From JAUIET01 sp964352475 (GTDB lineage Bacteria; Pseudomonadota; Gammaproteobacteria; Pseudomonadales; JAUIET01): a stretch of DNA of 64,000 bases. A model generated the notes under the pieces. It was given only the letters and a program-made list of their open reading frames with translations. It was not told where the DNA came from and did not search any database. Shown piece after piece: positions 8,747 to 16,975 of this stretch (the stretch's first letter is position 1; every line of letters begins with the position of its first letter). The position numbers and the translations under genes are program-made. The stretch is from assembly GCA_964352475.1 (NCBI GenBank), contig CAYGSL010000001.1:124001-188000 (forward strand). The letters run 5' to 3'.

Positions 8747-9547
8747 TTAACCTACAAATGAACTGAAGTCGGGACCACGACGCAGACTATGGCCGCCATC
8801 CACATTGATGATTTGCCCGGTAATCCAGCGCGCCTCATTGCCAATCAGAAAACGCGCTAAATGCGCTATGTCTTCTGGGTAACCAACATCATTCATTGGC
8901 GTATTGTCGATATAGCTTTTATACACATCACTGTCGCGCGGTATATGGCTCATAATTTCTGTGGCGATAAAACCCGGGCGAATAGCGTTAAATCTGAGAT
9001 TCTGTGCACCGTATTCATCAGCAGCGTTTTTTATCATGGCTTCAATGCCGGCTTTGCCCGCAGTATAGGCATGAAAATACGGATGAGTTACGTGGCCTGC
9101 TAGCGACGACATGCCAATGAACGACCCTCCGCCCGCTTCAAGCATTTTGCCAATACTGTGTTTGATGCATAACATGGTACCCATGACATTAAGGTCAAGC
9201 ACTCGTTTAAATTCATCAGTATCAACATTGCCATAGGCCATGGGAATGCCACCGCCACCGGCGTTAGCCACACAGGCATTAAGCCCTCCGGTCGGTTCGC
9301 AGGCTTTGGCAATCATTTCCTGCACGCTTTCTTCATTAGTGACGTCGCCACTAACATAATGAACACTACCGCCATTATCCGCGGCCGCACTAATTTCTTC
9401 ACAGGCTGCCTGAAGACTGGCTTCAGTGCGTCCGGTAATGGTTACTGCTGCGCCGTCAGCGGCTAGTTGTTTAGCGCAGGCTTTGCCTATGCCTGTGCCA
9501 CCACCTGTTACCAGGACGGCTTTTCCTGTTAGAAGTTCTTGGCTCAT
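8747..9547 (-). CDS. Short-chain dehydrogenase/reductase (classical SDR)
   Basis: 266 residues. The cofactor motif TGGGTGIG is at about residues 14-21, the NAG motif near 95-97 and the catalytic triad Ser147/148, Tyr161 and Lys165 (YTAGK). The C-terminus has the NVDGG segment typical of the family. It is the first gene of an apparent three-gene operon (SDR, extended SDR, quinone oxidoreductase), with only 6 bp to the next gene. Foldback element copy 3 begins 42 bp upstream of its start codon, so its promoter either lies within that short space or inside or beyond the element. The substrate is unknown. Confidence 0.9.
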   Translation of the reverse strand: MSQELLTGKAVLVTGGGTGIGKACAKQLAADGAAVTITGRTEASLQAACEEISAAADNGGSVHYVSGDVTNEESVQEMIAKACEPTGGLNACVANAGGGGIPMAYGNVDTDEFKRVLDLNVMGTMLCIKHSIGKMLEAGGGSFIGMSSLAGHVTHPYFHAYTAGKAGIEAMIKNAADEYGAQNLRFNAIRPGFIATEIMSHIPRDSDVYKSYIDNTPMNDVGYPEDIAHLARFLIGNEARWITGQIINVDGGHSLRRGPDFSSFVG

Positions 9548-9588
9548 CAGAGTGTCCTTTATTTACGTCGAGAGTTCTGTTCAAGTTC

Positions 9589-9700
9589 GGCAAAGGCTCT
9601 CACTGGGCCGCGCTAGACACGCCGTGAACCCATCCATGGGGGCTCTTCAAAAAGGTCCCTCTTTTTGAAGGTCTAGCGCGGCCCAGTGAGAGCCTTTGCC
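9589..9700 (+). repeat. 112-bp foldback element, copy 3
   Basis: The most regular copy: the two 30-nt arms (9589-9618 and 9671-9700) are perfect inverted repeats. The 52-nt core (9619-9670) begins ACGCCGTGAACCCATCCATG and ends in a perfect 10-bp hairpin (CTTCAAAAAG/CTTTTTGAAG) whose loop lies in the shared GGTCCCTC block. The arm sequence is unrelated to those of the other copies. It sits directly upstream of the SDR gene at 8747-9547. Confidence 0.95.
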
Positions 9701-9762
9701 TTGTGCCAAATTGAATATCAGATGACCAGCTAGGGTCTTTTTCACTAAAAATGTGGCACTGA

Positions 9763-9874
9763 GGTGCGACAGCAATTGGCGACTGTCGGGACCGTTGAAA
9801 AGAGGGACCTTTTCAACGAGCCCCCATGGATGGGTTCACGGCGTGTCGCGGCAGGCGCCAATTGCTGTTGCACC
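9763..9874 (-). repeat. 112-bp foldback element, copy 4
   Basis: Inverted relative to copy 3 and 62 bp from it. Arms 9763-9792 and 9845-9874 match at 26 of 30 positions. The core (9793-9844) on the minus strand begins ACGCCGTGAACCCATCCATG and carries a perfect 9-bp hairpin (CGTTGAAAA/TTTTCAACG) around GGTCCCTC. Copies 3 and 4 fill most of the 400-bp gap 9548-9947; the remainder shows no recognisable feature. Confidence 0.93.
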
Positions 9875-9947
9875 GGTTTCGATTAAAACGGATACGCGGC
9901 GAAGATTACCCCAGCAACCACCTACACATCATGACCATACCGAAAGA

Positions 9948-11273
9948 TCAGGCAATGCTATCAAGCACCCGCCGCAAAGACTCAAACGTACGATGAACAT
10001 CATCAGGCTTGGAATTCAAAAATGGCGCAAACTGCAGTATGTCCATACCATTGCGAATCACCAATTGTTCGTCCCAAAAGCACTTCTTATGCGCCTCCAG
10101 CCCACGAACACCCGGTTCGCCCTCTCGCGGCGCGAGTTCAACCGCACCCATAAGGCCAAAGTTTCTAACGTCAATCACCATTGGATGATCGTCCAGCGAA
10201 TGTATCGCTTCTTCAAACACAGGCTCCAAAGCACGCGCCTGCTCGATACTGCCTTCTTCCGCGTACGCCTCCAGCGATGCCAGGCCAGCAGCGGCTGCAA
10301 CCGGGTGACCAGAGTAGGTGTAGCCATGGAAGAGTTCTACCATATGCTCAGGGCCTTGCATAAAGGTATTGTAAATTTCGTCAGTAACCAATACCGCACC
10401 CATTGGAATCACGCCGTTTGTTAGGCCTTTTGCGGTAGTGATGATATCGGGCATCACACCCAGGCGAGAAGCACCGAAATTGTCGCCGACTCGGCCAAAC
10501 GCATTAATAACCTCATCAAAGATTAACAAGATACCGTGTTGTGTACATATCTCACGCAGCCTTTCCAGGTAGCCCACTGGCGGTGGCAGTATTCCAGTAG
10601 ATCCAGGCACAGGTTCAATCATTACCGCAGCGATTGCATCTTTACCGTGCTCGCCAATCAGATCCAGCAAAGAGTCAGCAAGATGAGCACCCCATTCAGG
10701 TGCACCCTTACTGAATGCGTTATGTTCCAGGCTGTGGTGGTGAGGCAAATGATGCACGTTGGGTAGCAAATTTGCCGCATAAAGATCACGGTTCGCTGGA
10801 ATACCGCCAACCGATATGCCACCAAAATTCACGCCATGGTAGCCACGCTGCCGACCCACCAAATGGACTCTCTCGCTATTGCCTTTCGCCTGATGGTAAG
10901 CCAAGACCATTTTGAGTGCGGTATCCGCTGACTCAGATCCGGAGTTGGTAAAGAAACAATGGTTGAATCCGTCGGGGGCAAAGTCAGTCAGCTTGGCAGC
11001 AAGCTCTACCGCCTGGTCGTTGGCAATCTGGAAAGACATGGCGTAGTCGAGTTTGGCAACTTGCTGTTGCACCGCTTCCACAATTTTAGGGTGGCAGTGC
11101 CCAATGCCGCTGGTCCAAAGCCCGGAAAATGCATCGTATACCTGACCGCCATCCCGAGTTTGGTAGTAATGGCCTTCCGCCCCGACCAATACTCTGGGAG
11201 ATTGCTTGAAATCCCTGTTTGCTGTGAAAGGCATCCACTGGGCCTGGATGCCACGTTCAAAATTGTCACTCAT
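9948..11273 (-). CDS. Class III PLP aminotransferase, omega-amino acid--pyruvate type
   Basis: 441 residues, PLP fold type I. The phosphate-binding region TNSGSESADTALK, the Asp of the IFDE segment (about residue 253) and the Schiff-base lysine in TTAKGLTNG (about residue 282) are present. Overall the sequence resembles beta-alanine/omega-amino acid:pyruvate aminotransferases, which move an amino group from a terminal amine to pyruvate. The start at 11273 (MSDNFERG) matches the family better than the in-frame start 6 codons upstream. It follows the carboxylase alpha gene by 84 bp on the same strand and may be the last gene of that operon or have its own promoter. Its link to the carboxylase pathway is unclear. 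Confidence 0.9.
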   Translation of the reverse strand: MSDNFERGIQAQWMPFTANRDFKQSPRVLVGAEGHYYQTRDGGQVYDAFSGLWTSGIGHCHPKIVEAVQQQVAKLDYAMSFQIANDQAVELAAKLTDFAPDGFNHCFFTNSGSESADTALKMVLAYHQAKGNSERVHLVGRQRGYHGVNFGGISVGGIPANRDLYAANLLPNVHHLPHHHSLEHNAFSKGAPEWGAHLADSLLDLIGEHGKDAIAAVMIEPVPGSTGILPPPVGYLERLREICTQHGILLIFDEVINAFGRVGDNFGASRLGVMPDIITTAKGLTNGVIPMGAVLVTDEIYNTFMQGPEHMVELFHGYTYSGHPVAAAAGLASLEAYAEEGSIEQARALEPVFEEAIHSLDDHPMVIDVRNFGLMGAVELAPREGEPGVRGLEAHKKCFWDEQLVIRNGMDILQFAPFLNSKPDDVHRTFESLRRVLDSIA

Positions 11274-11357
11274 TAGCTTAAGTACCCGCAATGCGTTAAA
11301 TGCGGCGCTATTGTGCCACCAAAACTGCTGCCAGGGGTACGACTTCTTTAGAGTGAA

Positions 11358-13358
11358 TTACGCCACGTCTTCGCTTAAATCGATTTCTAACAGAACAGTG
11401 TCCGCAGCCACCTGAGTACCCGCCGAACTCAGCACTTCGCTGACTACGCCATCAGCCTCAGCCTGAATTTCATAGTGCATTTTCATGGCCTCTAGAATGG
11501 CCACAGTTTGTCCTTTACTCACGGTGTCTCCCGGGGACACACGTATTTCCAGCAACATGCCGTGCATAGGTGCCGTGACACTGCCACCGCCAATACTGCT
11601 GTCAGTCGCTCCAGCAAGACGAATTTGATCTTTAAAGTGCAGCGTTCGCCCGTCGACGGCAAGAAAGTGCTCTGCCTCGGAAAGCGCCAGAAAATCTACT
11701 TGCTGTCGATTGCCGTCAACTTCCACCAGCGCTGCGTCACTGCCGTATTTAAGCAGCTTAACTTGAACACTTTCTTCTTCACATTTAACCGTATAACTAT
11801 CGGCGCCCGATGAGTGTATGAACAGATTGTGTTCGCTATCATCGAATACATAGTGCTTTCTTACCGCCGGTGTTTCAGCGTTGTGCCAGTTCTTTAAGCC
11901 CGGCGCAACAAACAAGGAAGCAGCTTGTGCATGCTCATAGTCGTGTTGCATCGCCAGCACCGCCGCAACTGCCGATTCAGGTAAAGAGGGCTCTGGTTCG
12001 ACAAAAGAAGCATCAGCAAACTGCTCCTCTATAAACGCCGTTGTTGCTTCTCCGGCAGCAAATGCAGACTTTTCCAGGCACTCGATCAAGAACCGCTTGT
12101 TAGTCGTAGTGCCAAACAGACAACTGCGTTTCAAAGCGTCGATCAAACGTAGCCGTGCAGTTTCTCTATCATTACCATAGGCAATGACTTTCGCAACCAT
12201 CGGGTCATAAAATGGGGAAATGTTTTGGCCACTGCATATACCGCTGTCAACGCGAACACCCTCTCCCTCGGCCGGACGCCACAATCTCACTGGGCCGCTG
12301 GTAGGTAGAAAGTCTTGTGCCGGGTCTTCAGTGTAAAGACGCACTTCAATCGCATGGCCGCTTAGTTTAACCTCTTCCTGGGTGATACCGAGTTGATCGC
12401 CTTGTGCAACCTGCAATTGCATAGCAACAAGATCCAGCCCGGTAATCAACTCTGTGACGGGGTGCTCAACTTGTAAACGCGTGTTCATTTCCAGGAAATA
12501 GAACTCACCACTCTGATCCAGCAAAAACTCGACTGTGCCAGCTCCGTGATAGTCAATACTCCTGGCGGCATCCACCGCAGCCTTGCCCATTTGCTCACGC
12601 AGTGAATCAGTCATTACTGGGCATGGCGCTTCTTCAACTACTTTCTGATGTCTGCGCTGAATCGAGCAATCTCTTTCACCGAGATACACTGTATTTCCGT
12701 GCCTATCGGCAAAGACCTGCACCTCAACATGGCGAGGTTTAATAATCGCTCGCTCCAAAATCAGTTCGCCAGAACCGAAAGCGCCCTCGGCTTCATTTCT
12801 GGCCAGGGAAATGGCATTTTCCAATTCGGACAAATCGTCCACCAGGCGCATACCACGCCCGCCTCCGCCTGCGGCTGCCTTGACCATTAATGGTGAACCA
12901 ATTTTTTTGCCTTCCGCTACCAGCGTTTCAACATTTTGATCCTCTCCTTCGTAACCTGGAACACATGGCACGCTAGCGGCGATCATTAAGCGCTTCGCTT
13001 CTGCTTTATTGCCCATCGCGCTGATCGCGTGTGCGGATGGACCGATGAATACCAACCCGGCTTCATCACAGGCGTTTGCAAACTCTGCATTTTCACTTAA
13101 AAACCCATAGCCCGGGTGGATAGCCTGGGCGCCACTGCTGCGAGCTGCCTGAATAATTTTGTCGGCACACAGATAGGACTCCGCGACTGGGCCGGCGCCA
13201 ATCAAAACAGCTTGATCGGCCATTTGAACATGCGGTGCCAGCGCATCTGCTTGCGAGTAAACCGCCACAGTTTTATAACCCTGCTCTTTTGCGGTACGTA
13301 TAACCCTACAGGCAATTTCGCCACGGTTGGCAATGAGGATACTGGTAAATCGATTCAT
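11358..13358 (-). CDS. Acyl-CoA carboxylase alpha subunit (biotin carboxylase + BCCP), MCC/GCC type
   Basis: 666 residues. The N-terminal biotin carboxylase domain (about 1-450) begins with ILIANRGEIACR and has the ATP-grasp glycine loop (KAAAGGGGRGMR) near residue 165. A linker domain follows, then a C-terminal biotinyl domain with EAMKM, the biotinylated Lys being residue 626. This single-chain layout is that of methylcrotonyl-, geranyl- and propionyl-CoA carboxylase alpha subunits. It carboxylates biotin with bicarbonate and ATP for the partner carboxyltransferase encoded immediately upstream (10 bp gap). The nearby AtuA-family gene favours a geranyl-CoA-type or other branched isoprenoid substrate. 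Confidence 0.93.
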   Translation of the reverse strand: MNRFTSILIANRGEIACRVIRTAKEQGYKTVAVYSQADALAPHVQMADQAVLIGAGPVAESYLCADKIIQAARSSGAQAIHPGYGFLSENAEFANACDEAGLVFIGPSAHAISAMGNKAEAKRLMIAASVPCVPGYEGEDQNVETLVAEGKKIGSPLMVKAAAGGGGRGMRLVDDLSELENAISLARNEAEGAFGSGELILERAIIKPRHVEVQVFADRHGNTVYLGERDCSIQRRHQKVVEEAPCPVMTDSLREQMGKAAVDAARSIDYHGAGTVEFLLDQSGEFYFLEMNTRLQVEHPVTELITGLDLVAMQLQVAQGDQLGITQEEVKLSGHAIEVRLYTEDPAQDFLPTSGPVRLWRPAEGEGVRVDSGICSGQNISPFYDPMVAKVIAYGNDRETARLRLIDALKRSCLFGTTTNKRFLIECLEKSAFAAGEATTAFIEEQFADASFVEPEPSLPESAVAAVLAMQHDYEHAQAASLFVAPGLKNWHNAETPAVRKHYVFDDSEHNLFIHSSGADSYTVKCEEESVQVKLLKYGSDAALVEVDGNRQQVDFLALSEAEHFLAVDGRTLHFKDQIRLAGATDSSIGGGSVTAPMHGMLLEIRVSPGDTVSKGQTVAILEAMKMHYEIQAEADGVVSEVLSSAGTQVAADTVLLEIDLSEDVA

Positions 13359-13368
13359 CTTCGCCCGC

Positions 13369-14991
13369 CTATATTCGCGCTATACCAAAACTGTTTTCAC
13401 GCACCGTTCGATTGCGCGACTCCCAAACAGTTTCTAGCAGAAAGCCCAGAGTCTGGCGTGAATACCTGGGGTCAATCATGCCGTCATCCAGGCAATGACC
13501 CGAGGTGTAGAACGCACTTGATTGGCTGTCAAAATGGTTTTTTAGATAGCGCTCTTGTTCGGCGATTGCTTCCTCATCCGGTTCACGTCCAGCGGCTTTG
13601 GCCTGCCCGCGCGCCACCATTCCCATGGTTTTGCCGGCTTGCTCGCCGCCCATTACACCCATTTTCGCGTTGGGGTAGGTAAAAAGAAAATCAGGTTCGT
13701 AGTGCCGACCGCACATACCGTAATTGCCAGCGCCAAAACTGGCACCTGTCATCATTGTGATTCTTGGCACTTCAATATTGCGCACGGCCTGAATCATTTT
13801 CGAACCGTGCTTGATCATTCCGGCCTGTTCAGATTTAGTACCTACGATATACCCGGTAGTGTTCTGCATAAAAATCACCGGGATATCACTTTGATCACAC
13901 AGCTGGAGAAACTGCGTTGCCTTGTTAGCACCGTTTGGATCAATCGGACCGTTGTTGCCCAAAATCCCGCAACTCATGCCGTATATTTCAGCCTGCATGC
14001 AGACTGTTGCAGAACCAAAACCAGGTTTGAAATCAAGTATCTCGGAACCATCAACTATACGTGCTACCAGTTCGCGCATGTCGTAAGGCGTTCGATAGTC
14101 GCAGGGTATCACGCCGGCAATTTCATCCGGATCATACAATGGCTCAGAAAAACTGCGTTGAGGTGGCGTGGTGCAGCCCTTATTCCACTGCAGGCGATAC
14201 ACAACTTCTCTAGCCAGTTGCACAGCGTGACCGTCGTCTTCTGCCAAATACTCAACCAGCCCGGAAACGGTTGCGTGCATCTGTGCACCACCTAACTCTT
14301 CTTCGGTAGCTACCTCACCCGTTGCTGCTTTTAGCAAAGGTGGGCCAGCCAGGTAGGCCCGACCATTGGTTTTTACACCAATCACATAATCGCTAAGACC
14401 TGGCATATAAGCGCCACCTGCGGTGGATGAACCATGCAATATCGAGATAACGGGGATACCCGCTTTACTAAGTTGCGCAAGTCTGCCGAACAAAGCACCA
14501 CCGGCACTGAAGCCCTCAACCGTATACTTGATCAAATCACCGCCGGCACTTTCGACCAAATGAACGAATGGCAGTTTTTGCTGCAAGGCAATCTCTTCTG
14601 CGCGCGCCACACGATACGCGCAAGCAGTGGTAAGAGTACCCGCAAGTATGCCGCTATCATCTACTACAATGACGCAGCGGGTGCCGGATATAAACCCAAT
14701 GCCAGTAATTACAGTAGCACCCGGTAATGATTTTTCTTCAACGTCCGTATCAAGCAAATAGCCAGCTAGATTACCAATAGTAAGAAAAGGCATGCCAGGG
14801 TCCAGCAAGCGTGCTAGACGTTCTCTAGGTGTTAACTGCCCGCGCGAGTCGAAGCGCGGCTTGCGCTGTTCTGATTTAGCCGGTGCTCTGGAGTTGAGTT
14901 CACTAAGCTTGCCGATCAAGCCCAGCATCTCTTCGCGATTACGCGAAAACGTTTCAGAACCAGGTACTAACTTCGATTGAAAAACAGGCAT
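13369..14991 (-). CDS. Acyl-CoA carboxylase beta subunit (carboxyltransferase), MCC/GCC type
   Basis: 540 residues of the crotonase-like carboxyltransferase superfamily. Visible family segments include the N-terminal acyl-CoA-binding region (LTPRERLARLLDPG), VESAGGDL, HGSSTAGGAYMPG, and the C-terminal GNNGPIDPNGANKATQF and GASFGAGNYGMCG. It transfers carboxyl from biotin to a branched enoyl-CoA. The start at 14991 (MPVFQSK) is chosen; the longer frame from 15114 would overlap the upstream gene by about 100 bp and adds a Cys/Arg/Phe-rich stretch unlike the family. It lies 22 bp after the AtuA-family gene and 10 bp before the alpha subunit, so all three are one operon. Methylcrotonyl versus geranyl specificity cannot be decided by eye. 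Confidence 0.92.
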   Translation of the reverse strand: MPVFQSKLVPGSETFSRNREEMLGLIGKLSELNSRAPAKSEQRKPRFDSRGQLTPRERLARLLDPGMPFLTIGNLAGYLLDTDVEEKSLPGATVITGIGFISGTRCVIVVDDSGILAGTLTTACAYRVARAEEIALQQKLPFVHLVESAGGDLIKYTVEGFSAGGALFGRLAQLSKAGIPVISILHGSSTAGGAYMPGLSDYVIGVKTNGRAYLAGPPLLKAATGEVATEEELGGAQMHATVSGLVEYLAEDDGHAVQLAREVVYRLQWNKGCTTPPQRSFSEPLYDPDEIAGVIPCDYRTPYDMRELVARIVDGSEILDFKPGFGSATVCMQAEIYGMSCGILGNNGPIDPNGANKATQFLQLCDQSDIPVIFMQNTTGYIVGTKSEQAGMIKHGSKMIQAVRNIEVPRITMMTGASFGAGNYGMCGRHYEPDFLFTYPNAKMGVMGGEQAGKTMGMVARGQAKAAGREPDEEAIAEQERYLKNHFDSQSSAFYTSGHCLDDGMIDPRYSRQTLGFLLETVWESRNRTVRENSFGIARI

Positions 14992-15013
14992 TAATAAATT
15001 CCGGTCAAAAAAC

Positions 15014-16819
15014 CTAAAGAGTTTTGCAAATGTGCTCCGGCACAGGAACAGGCAATTCGAGAAGCAACTGCGCATATCCTTTGCCCTGCGCGTCATTACG
15101 AATACTGGCGACACCGCCGCCCCCCAGTACCTTATGCAGCAATACGTTTACCGAGTTGCTGCCCGGCAGCAAATAACGATCTATGCTTGCATTGTTATCA
15201 GGTTCCTCCAGAAAGTGTTCGAAGCGCTGTTTGATGGCCGGTTCAGTTAAGGCCGCACAAATATAGGGCAAGTAAGATTCGTCCCGCGCGATTATTCCGA
15301 TATTGGCCTTGTCACCTTTGTCACCACTTCTGCCCCATGCCAACTGCGACAGCAACACCGTGGCCGTTGCGTTTTCGCTGGGCTCAGGCCACTCAGGACG
15401 CAACAATGTGTCACTGCGAAACAATTGGCCCGGAATGTCGTTGCAGCTGATTACTTCCCCATCACAGTCAATCGAAATCTGCACAGCGGATTTGTTCATC
15501 AAAAAGGAATACAGCCGAACAACCGGAGAAGGTTTCGCGCGCGCGCCAGCAAAACCTGACAAACCTGGCGGCCCAGCCAGGCCCAGCCCGGCCAGTTCTT
15601 TAAGAAATAGACCTACTCCCATTGGGCTCTCGTGCTTCACCGCAATCTTCATTGCCACTTCTCGCGACCCTTCAAGGCGTTTGCACTGCCCGTATTGGCT
15701 CTCGGCGCCAATCAATTCAATACTGGTTTCACTGAAATCGGCCAAACCCAACGCGCCAAATGAGTTTTGCGCGGATCGAATGCACGCTTTACCAAAGGCT
15801 TGCGCTTTCTTATCCGCATCAGATCCATAAAACGTAAGAATCGTGCCGCCCCTGAATTGGTCTGCGTAAGTGGCACTCACTTTATAAGTATCTGGCGCCG
15901 GATACCCGCGTGCGCCAGAAACCCTAACCCGGTGTTCACCCTCCTGGCTCAAAACAACGTCGGAGAAATCACAAACCACATCGGGTAAGCAATAGGCCTG
16001 CGGATCACCTATTTCATACAGCATTTGCTCACTAACAGTGCCTACACTGACCAGACCAGACGTAGGGTCTGGCTTGGTACAAATGAACTCCCCGTTGGCT
16101 TCGATTTCGGCAATGGGGTAACCACTGGTTTCGAACCGACCTTCCAGTAGATGCCAGTCAGTAAAATTGCCTCCGGTAGCCTGAGTACCGCACTCGAGAA
16201 TATGCCCACACAAAGAGCCGGCGGCAAGCCGATCCACATCATCACGCCCCCATCCAAACTCGTGAATGCAGGCACCCAAGGTCACAGCGCTGTCGACAGA
16301 GCGGCCGGTGATTACAATGTCTGCGCCCAACTCCAACGCTCTGGCGACAGGAAAAGCGCCCAGGTATGCGTTGATGCTTTGTATTTTGGCCGGATCTGGA
16401 AATGTTTCGCTGCTGAACATCTCATTGATGCCATCATTCGCCAGCGCGCCCGCCTCATCAAGAAGGTTATCACCCAATACGCAGGCTACTTTCAGGTCAA
16501 CGTTTGCTTCGGCCAGCATTTCCCTGACAGCTTTCGCACAAGCATGAGGGTTAACACCTCCGGCGTTGGAGATAATCTTTACACCCTGGCGGGCTATTTC
16601 GGCGATATTGGGCTTTAAAGCAGCCGTTAGAAAGTCAGTGGCGTAACCTAAATGCTCATTCTTGGCTTTAGCCCGTGCCAAAATCGACATGGTTATCTCA
16701 GCCAGGTAATCGTAAACAATGTAGTCGAGATTACCGTCTGCCAGCAATTGGGGTGTGGCGCGCGCGGAATCGCCCCAATACCCGCTCGCACCGCCGATTC
16801 GGATAATTTTATTGTGCAT
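15014..16819 (-). CDS. AtuA-family protein (DUF1446), acyclic terpene utilisation-like
   Basis: 601 residues. The N-terminal DUF1446 domain starts IRIGGASGYWGDS and contains ISNAGGVNPHACA and GADIVITGRSVDSA. A C-terminal AtuA-type domain of about 110 residues (from LAWGRSGDKGDKANIG) is fused, so this is the full-length two-domain form. AtuA is the first gene of the acyclic terpene (citronellol/geraniol) utilisation cluster of Pseudomonas, beside the geranyl-CoA carboxylase; its biochemical role is not settled to my knowledge. Here it is first in a cluster with both carboxylase subunits, which mirrors that arrangement. The start at 16819 is preferred over 16855 because the conserved sequence begins directly after it. 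Confidence 0.9.
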   Translation of the reverse strand: MHNKIIRIGGASGYWGDSARATPQLLADGNLDYIVYDYLAEITMSILARAKAKNEHLGYATDFLTAALKPNIAEIARQGVKIISNAGGVNPHACAKAVREMLAEANVDLKVACVLGDNLLDEAGALANDGINEMFSSETFPDPAKIQSINAYLGAFPVARALELGADIVITGRSVDSAVTLGACIHEFGWGRDDVDRLAAGSLCGHILECGTQATGGNFTDWHLLEGRFETSGYPIAEIEANGEFICTKPDPTSGLVSVGTVSEQMLYEIGDPQAYCLPDVVCDFSDVVLSQEGEHRVRVSGARGYPAPDTYKVSATYADQFRGGTILTFYGSDADKKAQAFGKACIRSAQNSFGALGLADFSETSIELIGAESQYGQCKRLEGSREVAMKIAVKHESPMGVGLFLKELAGLGLAGPPGLSGFAGARAKPSPVVRLYSFLMNKSAVQISIDCDGEVISCNDIPGQLFRSDTLLRPEWPEPSENATATVLLSQLAWGRSGDKGDKANIGIIARDESYLPYICAALTEPAIKQRFEHFLEEPDNNASIDRYLLPGSNSVNVLLHKVLGGGGVASIRNDAQGKGYAQLLLELPVPVPEHICKTL

Positions 16820-16975
16820 CAGTGTCTCTACAGCCAATAGAATCAGTGCCGCCACCGGGTGGCAGACAATACATCACTACCCTGTCTGCACTGACACCTT
16901 ATCGGTGCGGCCTATATTTTACTCAGGATACAACGAAGGCGTGTGACAGGACGAGGCAGGCGACAATATAACCCA

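Noticed and set aside
13555..14295. 246-codon open frame antisense to the carboxyltransferase gene
   Set aside because: The carboxyltransferase has intact family motifs through this whole stretch; the opposite frame has none.
15303..15830. 175-codon open frame antisense to the AtuA-family gene
   Set aside because: Fully opposite a well-supported gene; its Pro/Ser/Arg-rich composition is typical of a shadow frame.
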